A DNA stretch of 64,000 nt from an uncultured Pelagibacteraceae bacterium (GTDB taxonomy: Bacteria > Pseudomonadota > Alphaproteobacteria > Pelagibacterales > Pelagibacteraceae). The number at the start of each line of letters is the position of its first letter. Positions within the stretch are counted from its first letter, which is position 1. Shown piece after piece: positions 34,791-43,515 of the stretch. The stretch covers positions 1-64,000 of the forward strand of contig CACHCA010000003.1 of assembly GCA_902578265.1 (NCBI GenBank), read 5' to 3'. The translations under genes were made by a program, and so were the position numbers. The notes beneath the pieces are model-generated. The model was given only the letters and a program-made list of their open reading frames with translations, had not been told where the DNA came from and made no database searches.

Positions 34791-34994
34791 CTAATCATCA
34801 TCCTCTTCTCTCCAATTTTTTTCATACATTAGCCAAGCTGCATATATAACTGAAAATGTTCCAACAATCATACCATAATCAAAACCTGTTTGTTGATCAT
34901 ATAAGTACCAGCCCAATTGGGTAGCTCCAATGGTAGGAACTGTTAAAATTAAGAATACAATTGCAATTCTATAAGGATATTTAGGTTTCTTCAC
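34791..34994 (-). CDS. Small two-helix membrane protein, unknown
   Basis: A 67-residue protein with two membrane segments (about 9-29 and 40-57) and an acidic C-terminus (REEDDD). No family recognised. It precedes the SHOCT gene by 3 bp and follows folD by about 36 bp on the same strand. Confidence 0.62.
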   Translation of the reverse strand: MKKPKYPYRIAIVFLILTVPTIGATQLGWYLYDQQTGFDYGMIVGTFSVIYAAWLMYEKNWREEDDD

Positions 34995-35030
34995 GCCTCA
35001 AAATATCAAAAAATTTAATAGGTTGTAACT

Positions 35031-35876
35031 TTAAAGTTGCGATCTTTTGAAACACTCTACAGTATTTTTTAGTAAACAAGCGATTGTCATTGGTCCAACT
35101 CCACCCGGAACTGGTGTTAATGCTTTAGCATTTTTTGAAACTTCATCAAATGCAACATCGCCAACAATACCTTTATCTGTTTTGTTAATTCCAACGTCAA
35201 TTACGATTGTGTCTTTTTTAACCCAATCTCCTTTAACAAGTTCAGGGATACCAACAGCAGCTATAATAATATCTGCTTCTAAACATTCAGCCTTGAGATC
35301 TTTTGTTTTTGAGTGGGTAATTGTTACCGTGCAATTTTCTTTTAAAAGAAGTTGTGTCATTGGTTTTCCATTTAGATTAGATCTTCCAACTACAACTGCT
35401 TTTTTTCCACTTAAGTTTGGCTCAATTTTTTTAATTAATAAATAACAGCCTAGTGGAGTGCAGGGCACGGAACTCTCGTAACCTGAAGAAAGATTGCCAA
35501 CATTCATAGGATGAAATCCATCAACGTCTTTTGATGGATGAATAGCCTCAATAATTTTTTGTTTATCGATATGTTTTGGCAAAGGTAACTGAACTAAAAT
35601 ACCTGAAACGCTCTTATCTTTATTGAGATCATTAATCTTATCCAAAATAACTTTTTCTTCCACAGAGTCTGGGTATTTAATTACATCAGATTTTAAACCA
35701 ACCTCTTTTGCTGATTTCTCTTTGTTTCTTACATATATTTGACTAGGGGTAAGATCGCCAATCAAAATCACCGTTAAACCTGGTACTTTATTGTACTTGT
35801 TCTTTAACTCAGTTACTTCTCTCTTAAGTTCTTCTCTTAATTCAGCTGCTGCTTTTTTTCCATCAATTAGAATCAT
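35031..35876 (-). CDS. folD: Bifunctional methylenetetrahydrofolate dehydrogenase/cyclohydrolase
   Basis: FolD interconverts methylene- and formyl-tetrahydrofolate for one-carbon metabolism. Starting at the ATG at 35876 (MILIDGKKAAAEL) gives 281 residues, the usual size; the upstream reading to 35933 overlaps yggT. Seen: the catalytic Lys in YVRNKEKSAKEVG, VQLPLPKH, PCTPLG, and the nucleotide-binding VVGRSNLNGKPM followed by TPVPGGVGPMT. Confidence 0.96.
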   Translation of the reverse strand: MILIDGKKAAAELREELKREVTELKNKYNKVPGLTVILIGDLTPSQIYVRNKEKSAKEVGLKSDVIKYPDSVEEKVILDKINDLNKDKSVSGILVQLPLPKHIDKQKIIEAIHPSKDVDGFHPMNVGNLSSGYESSVPCTPLGCYLLIKKIEPNLSGKKAVVVGRSNLNGKPMTQLLLKENCTVTITHSKTKDLKAECLEADIIIAAVGIPELVKGDWVKKDTIVIDVGINKTDKGIVGDVAFDEVSKNAKALTPVPGGVGPMTIACLLKNTVECFKRSQL

Positions 35877-35881
35877 AAGTT

Positions 35882-36172
35882 TTAAAAAATTAAAGGTGCG
35901 ATGTAGAGCTTCATACACATTTCTATAAACCAAATCAATAGAAGTAATATAATGGGTGAGATATCTAAGGATCCCAAATTAGGTAAAAAACGTCTTATTT
36001 TATTAAGTATAGGATCTGTTAAACGATATGTTAATTCTAAAATTGAATAAACAAATCTATTTTGTGTATTTAAAACATTAAAAGCAACCAACCAACTTAT
36101 AATTACATTCGCTATTACTACATAGGAATAAAGCTTTAATATTTGTAAAGCTAAATAAAAAATGGCTATCAT
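35882..36172 (-). CDS. yggT: YggT family membrane protein
   Basis: A 96-residue protein with two membrane helices, the normal YggT unit, with the family's VIISWLVAF and LTDPILNKIRRFLPNLGSLDISPI (positions about 24-75). Function is unclear but the family is often near genes for osmotic adaptation or cell division; here it lies between an MscS-type channel gene (4 bp overlap) and folD. Confidence 0.88.
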   Translation of the reverse strand: MIAIFYLALQILKLYSYVVIANVIISWLVAFNVLNTQNRFVYSILELTYRLTDPILNKIRRFLPNLGSLDISPIILLLLIWFIEMCMKLYIAPLIF

Positions 36173-37254
36173 TTTTTTTCTATATAAATAGAAGAACTTG
36201 GGAATGCAAAAGACGCTTTGTTTTTTTCAACAATCTTTTTGATACCAATTGCTAATTTTTCTTTTACTGATAACCACTCGTTCCAACTGTCTGATTTAGT
36301 AAAACAACGAACATACATATCAATCGAACTATCAGAAAATTTGTCAACTCTTACTGCAATTCCTATGCTTGTATTAAAGTCTTCGCTTTTTTGAATATGA
36401 TCTTCAATTTCATTTCTTATAGTTTTTAATTGATCAACCGTGGTGTCATATTGAAGAGTTATAATCCAACTTATTAACCAATTTGAAGTTTCACTTACAT
36501 TAACAACTGCATTTTCAGCAAATTGAAAGTTAGGAATAATTGCTAGTGATTTATCAAATTTTCTTATCGTTGTTGATCTAAATCCGATTTTTTCAACTAT
36601 ACCCTCTATAATTCCCTCGACTAATATCCAATCACCAATTTTAAATCTTTTTTCAACCAAAACTAAAATACCTGAGATCAAATTTTTAAATAAATCTTGA
36701 GCACCTAAAGCTACTGCAACACCAAATAAACCAAGACCAGCAATAATTGGTCCTATCTTTATTCCCCAAAGTTCTAATACAGCAGCTAAACCTAAAATAA
36801 AAATTAGTATTTTTAGGGATTTAATGATCCATCCAATTAACTCTCTTGTTAAAAGTTTATCAAGTCCACTTAAAATATAAGACACAGGTTCAATAATTTG
36901 ATGTATCACCCAAAAAATTAAAATTGTTATTAAAGTTCTATTTATTGTGTCAACAACTTCTCTACCTTCAATTGAAAAAGTCATATAATAACTTGCTATA
37001 AAAAAACCCAAAACAATCGGTAAAAATCTTGCTGGTCCAATCAATGCAGACACAAAAGTATCATCTAATTTATTAGTCGTTCTTTTAGAAATTATCTCTA
37101 ATTTTTTAATAATAAGTTTACTTATTAATCCTCTAAATATTAAAAAAATTAAAAATATTCCAATACCAATTAATATTTGAAAAATATCTACTCCTAGTAT
37201 CCCTCTGTTCCAGACTGATAAAAAAACTTCAGAAAAATTATTTATTATTTCCAT
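36169..37254 (-). CDS. Mechanosensitive ion channel, MscS family
   Basis: A 361-residue channel with about five N-terminal membrane helices and the MscS core: pore-lining GLGLFGVAVALGAQDLFKNLISG (about 171-193), then the beta domain with GDWILVEGIIEGIVEKIGFRSTTIRKFD. It would open under membrane tension on hypo-osmotic shock. It starts 2 bp downstream of hemD and overlaps yggT by 4 bp. Confidence 0.93.
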   Translation of the reverse strand: MEIINNFSEVFLSVWNRGILGVDIFQILIGIGIFLIFLIFRGLISKLIIKKLEIISKRTTNKLDDTFVSALIGPARFLPIVLGFFIASYYMTFSIEGREVVDTINRTLITILIFWVIHQIIEPVSYILSGLDKLLTRELIGWIIKSLKILIFILGLAAVLELWGIKIGPIIAGLGLFGVAVALGAQDLFKNLISGILVLVEKRFKIGDWILVEGIIEGIVEKIGFRSTTIRKFDKSLAIIPNFQFAENAVVNVSETSNWLISWIITLQYDTTVDQLKTIRNEIEDHIQKSEDFNTSIGIAVRVDKFSDSSIDMYVRCFTKSDSWNEWLSVKEKLAIGIKKIVEKNKASFAFPSSSIYIEKK

Positions 37255-37256
37255 AA

Positions 37257-37955
37257 TTAAATTTTATATAACAAAAATTCCTCTTCTCCAGGATTAAAAA
37301 GAAATATCTTTTTCCACTTAATTTCATTTAATTTAGCTGATGTTTTTTCACCTATACACATCAAATTAGTGCTCATCCAAAGACTCTCTAGCTGATTAAA
37401 TTTTATAAACTTTAAAAGACTTGATGCGCTATTTTGTGAATAAACGTAAACCATATCAGGCATATCAAGTTTTAACTTATTGATAAAATCATTATCAAAT
37501 TTTTCATTATGTACAGTTTCATAGTTTATCAACCTCTTAACTTCATATCCCTCATTTTGCAGTTGATTATCAAGATCCACTGAGATGTTTTCTCCACTTA
37601 CATAAATTAATTTACCCTCTGTTTTATCAAAATTCTGCAATATCAATTCTTTCAAATTTAGAACGTTTCCCTCTGCAGCAATTGTATTTGAAAAACCATG
37701 GTCTCTTGCTTCTTGTTCGGTTGCATTTCCTACGCAAAAACATTTTATATTTTTATCTAGTCCGTTTAAATTTAAAAATCTTACAGCATTAGAACTTGTA
37801 AAAATAATACCTTTAAACTTAGAAAGATTTATTTCTTCATGTAGAATTCTTTTGATTGATAATAAAGGTAAATGTGAAACCTTATGACCAAGAGACTTAA
37901 ATTTAATGATCATTTCAGAACAATCTTCTAAAGGTCTGGTCAATAGAATATGCAT
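37257..37955 (-). CDS. hemD: Uroporphyrinogen-III synthase
   Basis: HemD cyclises and inverts ring D of hydroxymethylbilane. The 232-residue protein is poorly conserved in sequence, as is normal for the family, but has LTRPLEDC at the N-terminus, GIIFTSSNAVRFL (about 49-61), YVSGE and YSQNSASSLL. Its start lies 1 bp after the hemC stop, which makes the identity firm. Confidence 0.9.
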   Translation of the reverse strand: MHILLTRPLEDCSEMIIKFKSLGHKVSHLPLLSIKRILHEEINLSKFKGIIFTSSNAVRFLNLNGLDKNIKCFCVGNATEQEARDHGFSNTIAAEGNVLNLKELILQNFDKTEGKLIYVSGENISVDLDNQLQNEGYEVKRLINYETVHNEKFDNDFINKLKLDMPDMVYVYSQNSASSLLKFIKFNQLESLWMSTNLMCIGEKTSAKLNEIKWKKIFLFNPGEEEFLLYKI

Positions 37956-37956
37956 T

Positions 37957-38874
37957 TTATCTTTTATAAGTATTATTAGATTTTATTTTTAAAATTTGAC
38001 CAATTTCATTTCCAAGTTCTCTAAAATTTTCTAATTTGTCGGATTTTTTTTCATAAAATCTTTGTGAACCATCTAATGAGAAGAGCTCTGCTTCTACTGT
38101 AATTTTGTTTTCATCTATTTTAGAATGAATTCCAACTGCTGTTTCACAATCCCCTTCTAAAATTTTTAGAATATTTCTTTCAGCATGTGCTCTTTTATAG
38201 GTCTCTTTATGATTAATCTTTTTTAACATTGAAATTATATCTCCATCATTTTTTCTACACTGTATAGCAATTATCCCTTGCCCTGCACTTGGAATTATTT
38301 CATCAATAGAAAAAATTTCTGAAATTTTATCCTCTAATTCAAGGTATTTTATTCCAGCATAAGATAAAATTATCGCATCATACTCACCATCTGCTAATTT
38401 TTTTATTCTAGTGTCAACATTCCCTCTTATAAGTTTACAATTAACATCAGGCCTTATTTTTTTAATTTGAAATTGTCTCCTATAAGAAGATGTTCCAATA
38501 ACAGCATTCTTTTTTAAGTCTTTAAATTTTTTATTCCCATTAATTATTACGATTTCTCTCGCATCAGTTCTCTCAAGAAATGTATCTGTTAAAAGGCCTT
38601 TGGTCTCAATTGCTGGCATGTCTTTTAGTGCATGAACCGCTATATCAATATTATTTTTTTGGAGCTCTTGCTCAATACTACTTGAAAATAAACCTTTGCC
38701 ACCAACATCAGATAATCTGGTGTCTTGTATGTCATCCCCTTTGGTAGAAATTTTTTCAATATTTATATCCTGGTCAGTAAAGTTGGTTGCTTCAATAATT
38801 TTCTCTTTTACTTTTTGTGCATATAATAATGCTAACTTACTTCCTCGAGATCCAATTGTTATTTTCTTTTTCAT
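37957..38874 (-). CDS. hemC: Hydroxymethylbilane synthase (porphobilinogen deaminase)
   Basis: HemC joins four porphobilinogens in heme synthesis. The 305-residue protein has IGSRGSKLALLYAQ at the start, the catalytic Asp region VHALKDMP, GTSSYRRQFQ, and the dipyrromethane-cofactor cysteine in LEGDCETAVG (about 245). It is divergent from tsaD with 55 bp between. Confidence 0.96.
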   Translation of the reverse strand: MKKKITIGSRGSKLALLYAQKVKEKIIEATNFTDQDINIEKISTKGDDIQDTRLSDVGGKGLFSSSIEQELQKNNIDIAVHALKDMPAIETKGLLTDTFLERTDAREIVIINGNKKFKDLKKNAVIGTSSYRRQFQIKKIRPDVNCKLIRGNVDTRIKKLADGEYDAIILSYAGIKYLELEDKISEIFSIDEIIPSAGQGIIAIQCRKNDGDIISMLKKINHKETYKRAHAERNILKILEGDCETAVGIHSKIDENKITVEAELFSLDGSQRFYEKKSDKLENFRELGNEIGQILKIKSNNTYKR

Positions 38875-38929
38875 AAAAAAATCATTTCTTACTTGTATTG
38901 GGATTGTACAATTATTAAAAACTATTTGT

Positions 38930-40003
38930 ATGAATAAAAAACCCTTAATTCTTGGAATAGAGACTAGTTGTGATGAAACTGCAGCATCTTTAATTTCAGA
39001 AAATGAGCGAGGAATACCAATAATTCTCTCTAATATTATTTCTAGCCAAACAGAAGTGCATAAAGAATTTGGTGGAGTTGTTCCTGAACTTGCTGCCCGA
39101 TCCCATTTAGAAAAAATTGATTGGATTGTTCAAAAGGCTCTGGATGAAAGTGGAAAAAAGATAGACGAAATAGATGCAGTTGCTGCAACAGCCGGACCAG
39201 GATTAGTTGTTTGCTTATCAGTTGGTTTAAGTTTTGGTAAAACTTTTGCCAATTTGATTAAAAAACCATTTATTGCAGTTAATCATTTAGAAGGCCATGC
39301 TTTAAGTCCAAGAATTAACTCAAAAATAGATTACCCATATTTATTTTTATTGATCTCAGGTGGACACTCACAATTTTTAAATGTTAAAGGACTTGGAAAT
39401 TATAAAAGATTGGGCACTACCATAGATGATGCTTTAGGTGAAGCATTTGATAAAACTGCAAAATTATTAGGAATAGAATTTCCAGGTGGACCCAAAATTG
39501 AAGTTTTTGCTGAAAAGGGAAATCCTGAAAGATATAAGTTACCAAAGCCAATTATTAATAGGGGTGGTTGTAACTTATCATTTGCAGGCTTAAAGACAGC
39601 AGTTTTAAAAATATCAAAAAAGATAAAAACAGAACAAGATAAATTTGATTTAGCAGCGTCTTTTCAAAAAACAATAATAGAAATCCTGTATAAAAAAACA
39701 AAGATTGCTTTTTTAGAGTTCGAGAAACAAAGTAATCTAAATAAAAAAATTTTTGTTGTTGCCGGTGGTGTTGCTGCTAACAAAAAAATTAGATCAATGT
39801 TAATTAATTTATGTAAAGAAAAGAATTATGAAAGTATATTTCCACCAATAGAACTCTGTGGTGATAATGCTGCAATGATAGGGATGGCAGGCTTAGAAAA
39901 ATTTAAATTAAATCAATTCAATGATTTGGATTATCCAGCAAAACCCAGATGGCCACTAGATGAAAAAGCTAATTTTTTAAAAGGAGCAGGTGTAAAATTA
40001 TAA
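38930..40003 (+). CDS. tsaD: tRNA N6-threonylcarbamoyladenosine synthase subunit TsaD
   Basis: TsaD transfers the threonylcarbamoyl group to A37 of tRNAs read by ANN codons. The start at 38930 (MNKKPLILGIETSCDET) gives 357 residues; the longer open frame upstream is antisense to hemC. The metal-binding histidines are His119 and His123 in NHLEGHA, and the ASKHA fold motifs GGHSQF and GGVAANK are present. Its stop and the EVE ATG share one base. Confidence 0.96.
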   Translation: MNKKPLILGIETSCDETAASLISENERGIPIILSNIISSQTEVHKEFGGVVPELAARSHLEKIDWIVQKALDESGKKIDEIDAVAATAGPGLVVCLSVGLSFGKTFANLIKKPFIAVNHLEGHALSPRINSKIDYPYLFLLISGGHSQFLNVKGLGNYKRLGTTIDDALGEAFDKTAKLLGIEFPGGPKIEVFAEKGNPERYKLPKPIINRGGCNLSFAGLKTAVLKISKKIKTEQDKFDLAASFQKTIIEILYKKTKIAFLEFEKQSNLNKKIFVVAGGVAANKKIRSMLINLCKEKNYESIFPPIELCGDNAAMIGMAGLEKFKLNQFNDLDYPAKPRWPLDEKANFLKGAGVKL

Positions 40004-40413
40004 TGCAATACTGGTTAATTAAATCAGAGCCTGACGTTTGGTCAATTGATCAACAAAAAAAAGCTGGTGAAAAAGGAGCACCCTGGGACGGTGTAAGAAA
40101 CTATCAAGCAGCTAAGAATTTAAAAACTATGAAAAAGGGTGATCAATGTTTTTTTTATCACTCAAATATTGGAAAAGAAATTGTTGGAATAGTAGAAGTT
40201 GTGAAAGAACATTACATTGATAAAACAGACAAATCAGGAAGATTTGTTGCTGTGACTGTTAAGTTTTTGAAAAGACTTAATAACCCTGTGTCTTTAGAGC
40301 AAATTAAAAAAAACAAGGATTTAAGCCATTTATCTTTAATTAAACAAAGTAGATTATCTGTAATGCCTATTGACTCTAAAAGCTGGAAGATTTTAAATAA
40401 AATGAGTAAATAA
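40003..40413 (+). CDS. EVE domain-containing protein
   Basis: A 136-residue protein that is essentially one EVE domain: [41 protein letters not shown], and [11 protein letters not shown] belongs to the PUA-like superfamily and is thought to bind modified bases in DNA or RNA. The link with tsaD (one-base overlap) suggests a tRNA-related context, and the family is often near such genes. Confidence 0.9.
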   Translation: MQYWLIKSEPDVWSIDQQKKAGEKGAPWDGVRNYQAAKNLKTMKKGDQCFFYHSNIGKEIVGIVEVVKEHYIDKTDKSGRFVAVTVKFLKRLNNPVSLEQIKKNKDLSHLSLIKQSRLSVMPIDSKSWKILNKMSK

Positions 40414-40421
40414 TAAAAAAA

Positions 40422-42509
40422 ATGCCAAAAAAAAAGAAATCAAAAAAGAAAAAAACCAAAAAGACAAAGAAAAAAAAATCTTTAAAAAAAAGAAGAAAAA
40501 TAAAAAGAGTCTCAAAAACTAAAAGATCTGCAGCTAAAAGATCTAAAAAGAAAAATATCGATAAATCATCATCTAGCGATCAAGTAATTAAAACTAAACC
40601 TGAATGGGTAAAAAGGAGTTTAGCAAATAAGGCCCAATATCAAAAAAAATATTCTGATTCTATTAAAAATAATAATTCATTTTGGAAAAAAGAGGGAAAG
40701 AGAATTACTTGGATAAAACCTTACAAAAAAATTAAAGATGTCAAATATAGTAAAGACGAAGTAAGAATTAAATGGTTTGAAGATGGTACTTTAAATGCAT
40801 CTGCTAACTGTATTGATCGTCATTTAAAAGATAAAAAAGATAAAACTGCAATTATATGGGTAGGAGATGATCCTAAAGATACTCAAAAAATTTCTTATAA
40901 ACAATTACATCAAAAAGTTTCAAAAGCTGCTAATGGTCTAAAAAAACTAGGGATACAAAAAGGCGACCGTGTCACTATTTATTTGACGATGATACCTGAA
41001 TTAGCAATACTGATGTTAGCTTGTGCAAGAATAGGTGCCGTCCACTCAATAATTTTTGGTGGTTTCTCTGCAGAGTCAATTTCAGGAAGAGTGAATGATT
41101 GTAAATCAGAATATATAATTACTGCTGATGAGGGAGTAAGAGGAGGCAAAACTATTCCTTTAAAAGCAACTACAGATGAAGCTTTATCTAATTGTCCAGA
41201 CGTTAAAAAATGTATTGTAGTAAAGAGAACTGGTAATTATGTATATTGGGATCAAGATCGAGATGTCTGGTATCACGACCTAATTAAGGATGTACCAAAT
41301 CATTGTGAGCCTGAGGAAATGAGTGCAGAGGATCCTTTATTTATTCTCTATACATCAGGATCAACCGGAAAGCCTAAAGGAGTATTACATACCACTGGAG
41401 GATATATGGTTTATGCTTCTATGACTCATCAATATATTTTCAATTATAAACCGAATGACATTTATTGGTGTACAGCAGATATTGGATGGGTAACTGGTCA
41501 TAGCTATATAATTTATGGACCATTAGCTAATGGTGCAACAACTATTATGTTCGAAGGTGTTCCAAATTACCCAGATAGTTCAAGGTGGTGGCAGATAGTA
41601 GACAAATATAAAGTCAATACTTTTTATACAGCGCCAACAGCTATAAGGGCCTTGATGAGAGAAGGTGATGGCCCAGTTAATAAAACTACTAGAAAATCTC
41701 TAAAATTGTTAGGAACTGTTGGAGAACCTATAAATCCAGAAGCGTGGATGTGGTATTACAAAACTGTTGGTAATTCAAAATGTCCAATAGTCGATACATG
41801 GTGGCAAACAGAGACGGGAGGAATTCTTATAGCACCACAAACTGGAGCTATTCCACTTAAACCTGGATCAGCAACAAAACCTTTTTACGGAATTAAACCG
41901 GTGCTAGTCAATAAAGACGGTAAAGAAATAAAAGGTGAAGGTGAAGGCAGACTTTGTATAGCTCAGTCTTGGCCTGGTCAAATGAGAACCGTATATGGTG
42001 ATCATCAAAGATTTATTGATACATATTTTTCTCAATTTGATGGAAAATATTTCACTGGTGATGGATGTAAAAGAGATAAAGACGGTTACTATTGGATAAC
42101 TGGTAGAGTAGATGATGTAATTATTGTCTCTGGTCATAATCTTGGTACCGCTGAAATTGAAAGTGCCTTTGTTGCCCATCCTAAAGTAGCTGAGGCTGCT
42201 GTGGTTGGGTATCCCCATGATATTAAAGGAAATGGTTTATATTGTTATGTCACCCTCAATGCAGGTGAGACTGAGACGGGCGATTTGGATAGAGAACTAA
42301 AACTTTGGGTAAGAAAACAAATAGGACCTTTAGCAACACCAGATCTAATTCATTTTACCCCAGGTCTTCCAAAAACAAGATCTGGAAAAATAATGAGAAG
42401 AATTTTAAGAAAGATTGCAGCAAACGAACATGGACAACTAGGGGATACAACTACTTTGGCTGATCCAGGTGTAGTCGATAGCTTAGTTGAAAATAGAAAA
42501 AATATCTAA
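40422..42509 (+). CDS. acs: Acetyl-CoA synthetase with lysine-rich N-terminal extension
   Basis: Acs makes acetyl-CoA from acetate, ATP and CoA. From residue about 58 (KPEWVKRSL...[15 protein letters not shown]) it matches the family to the end: AMP-forming P-loop [31 protein letters not shown] and the catalytic lysine in [11 protein letters not shown] near 650. The first 46 residues contain 24 Lys and 5 Arg and have no counterpart in normal Acs; no in-frame ATG, GTG or TTG lies between them and the conserved part, so the tail must be made if the gene is expressed. Overlaps the convergent unknown gene by 4 bp. Confidence 0.96.
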   Translation: MPKKKKSKKKKTKKTKKKKSLKKRRKIKRVSKTKRSAAKRSKKKNIDKSSSSDQVIKTKPEWVKRSLANKAQYQKKYSDSIKNNNSFWKKEGKRITWIKPYKKIKDVKYSKDEVRIKWFEDGTLNASANCIDRHLKDKKDKTAIIWVGDDPKDTQKISYKQLHQKVSKAANGLKKLGIQKGDRVTIYLTMIPELAILMLACARIGAVHSIIFGGFSAESISGRVNDCKSEYIITADEGVRGGKTIPLKATTDEALSNCPDVKKCIVVKRTGNYVYWDQDRDVWYHDLIKDVPNHCEPEEMSAEDPLFILYTSGSTGKPKGVLHTTGGYMVYASMTHQYIFNYKPNDIYWCTADIGWVTGHSYIIYGPLANGATTIMFEGVPNYPDSSRWWQIVDKYKVNTFYTAPTAIRALMREGDGPVNKTTRKSLKLLGTVGEPINPEAWMWYYKTVGNSKCPIVDTWWQTETGGILIAPQTGAIPLKPGSATKPFYGIKPVLVNKDGKEIKGEGEGRLCIAQSWPGQMRTVYGDHQRFIDTYFSQFDGKYFTGDGCKRDKDGYYWITGRVDDVIIVSGHNLGTAEIESAFVAHPKVAEAAVVGYPHDIKGNGLYCYVTLNAGETETGDLDRELKLWVRKQIGPLATPDLIHFTPGLPKTRSGKIMRRILRKIAANEHGQLGDTTTLADPGVVDSLVENRKNI

Positions 42510-43129
42510 AATTTTATTCTTTCATTAAATTCTTTTTTTACAACATCCCATTTTAAAATAACTGAATTGAGAACAATTTTGCGATCTAAAGTTTTTAAAT
42601 CTTCTGCAATAGGTGCCCACTTATATAATGATAAAGCACTAGGATTAAAAGGTAAATCATTGTGATGATCATCCCAGTTAATATTTTGTATCCTTTCATC
42701 AAAACTTTTTTTTGCATTTTCAATGATATCAATTGGCATCTTATTTGACGTTTCATCATCTAAAATTTTTAAAAAAATTTCTTTTGCTTTCTCTATATCT
42801 TGGTAATTAAAATTTGCTTTTAATTTTGAAAATGTAAACAATGTAAGATCTTGAAGAGCAACTGCATAAATATTCCACTTAGCCAAGTTAACTGAGTCCA
42901 TAAAAGTATCATTCTCAAAATGAAGAACATACCTAGTTCCCATCCTCGTTTTAAGATAGCCGTAAAGAGTGACCTGACTCACCCAGGCAGATTTTGTTTG
43001 AATAAACGTTTCAAGTTCATCCAAATTGCTAATTTTCCCCTTGGGGATGAAAGCTTTGAACATGGCGAAAAGATAAGTCTTAAAATCATGCCAAGTTAAG
43101 TCCCTCCAAGTTAATTTGTATTTTCCCAT
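42506..43129 (-). CDS. Conserved hypothetical protein
   Basis: A 207-residue protein if started at the ATG at 43129 ([20 protein letters not shown]); a GTG at 43150 would add seven residues. Soluble, with a charged, aromatic N-terminal half ([28 protein letters not shown], in part) and [11 protein letters not shown] in the middle. No family assigned. It lies between acs and the DUF4212/symporter pair, which it faces divergently, so it might act in acetate or organic acid use. Confidence 0.7.
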   Translation of the reverse strand: MGKYKLTWRDLTWHDFKTYLFAMFKAFIPKGKISNLDELETFIQTKSAWVSQVTLYGYLKTRMGTRYVLHFENDTFMDSVNLAKWNIYAVALQDLTLFTFSKLKANFNYQDIEKAKEIFLKILDDETSNKMPIDIIENAKKSFDERIQNINWDDHHNDLPFNPSALSLYKWAPIAEDLKTLDRKIVLNSVILKWDVVKKEFNERIKF

Positions 43130-43242
43130 AAAAAGCCCTATTTTTGACACTTATAAATTGAAAAGGCTAGTAAATTTACCAATTTTAACACTTTAAATCT
43201 ATTTCATAATGGTTATGGTTTTCGCCAGTTATAACTAAAAAG

Positions 43243-43249
43243 AGAGAGG
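43243..43249 (+). promoter_or_regulatory. Ribosome binding site of the DUF4212 gene
   Basis: A purine-rich GAGAGG-type stretch lies about six bases upstream of the ATG at 43255. It is among the clearer Shine-Dalgarno-like sites here. A ten-base palindrome, AGTTATAACT, lies just before it (43228-43237). Confidence 0.5.
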
Positions 43250-43254
43250 TATAA

Positions 43255-43515
43255 ATGTCAAAACAAGAACAACACTGGGAAAAATCCAAAGGTTTGCTAA
43301 TGATGACGTTAGCAATTTGGTTTGTTTTCTCAATTGGCATCTTCCTATTCGGGGCTGAAATGAACGAAGTTACGGGACCATTTGGTTATCCGTTAACTTA
43401 TTGGTTCACATGTCAAGGTTCTCTTGGAATTTTCGTATTACTGATTTTCTGGTTTGCGAACAGGCAAGAAAAAATTGATGAAGAGTTCGGCTTCAGTGAA
43501 AGAGGAGATGACTAA
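43255..43515 (+). CDS. DUF4212 protein, small subunit of a sodium/solute symporter
   Basis: An 86-residue protein with two membrane helices (about 16-36 and 50-71) and the DUF4212 motif WEKSKGLLMMTLAIWF, FPYPL-like GYPLTYWFTCQGS and a charged tail. This family is encoded directly before a large sodium:solute symporter in many marine bacteria and is regarded as its accessory subunit. Its stop overlaps the symporter start by one base (TAATG). GC content of the coding region is higher than in neighbours. Confidence 0.9.
   Translation: MSKQEQHWEKSKGLLMMTLAIWFVFSIGIFLFGAEMNEVTGPFGYPLTYWFTCQGSLGIFVLLIFWFANRQEKIDEEFGFSERGDD

Noticed and set aside
35877-35933. N-terminal extension of FolD
   Set aside because: It overlaps yggT and the conserved start MILIDGKKAAAEL lies at 35876.
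38696-38929. A 78-residue N-terminal extension of TsaD
   Set aside because: It is antisense to hemC, and the conserved TsaD N-terminus begins right after the ATG at 38930.
40422-40560. Frameshift or contamination as the source of the Acs polylysine tail
   Set aside because: The frame is continuous with the rest of Acs and the codon use (AAA-rich) matches the region.
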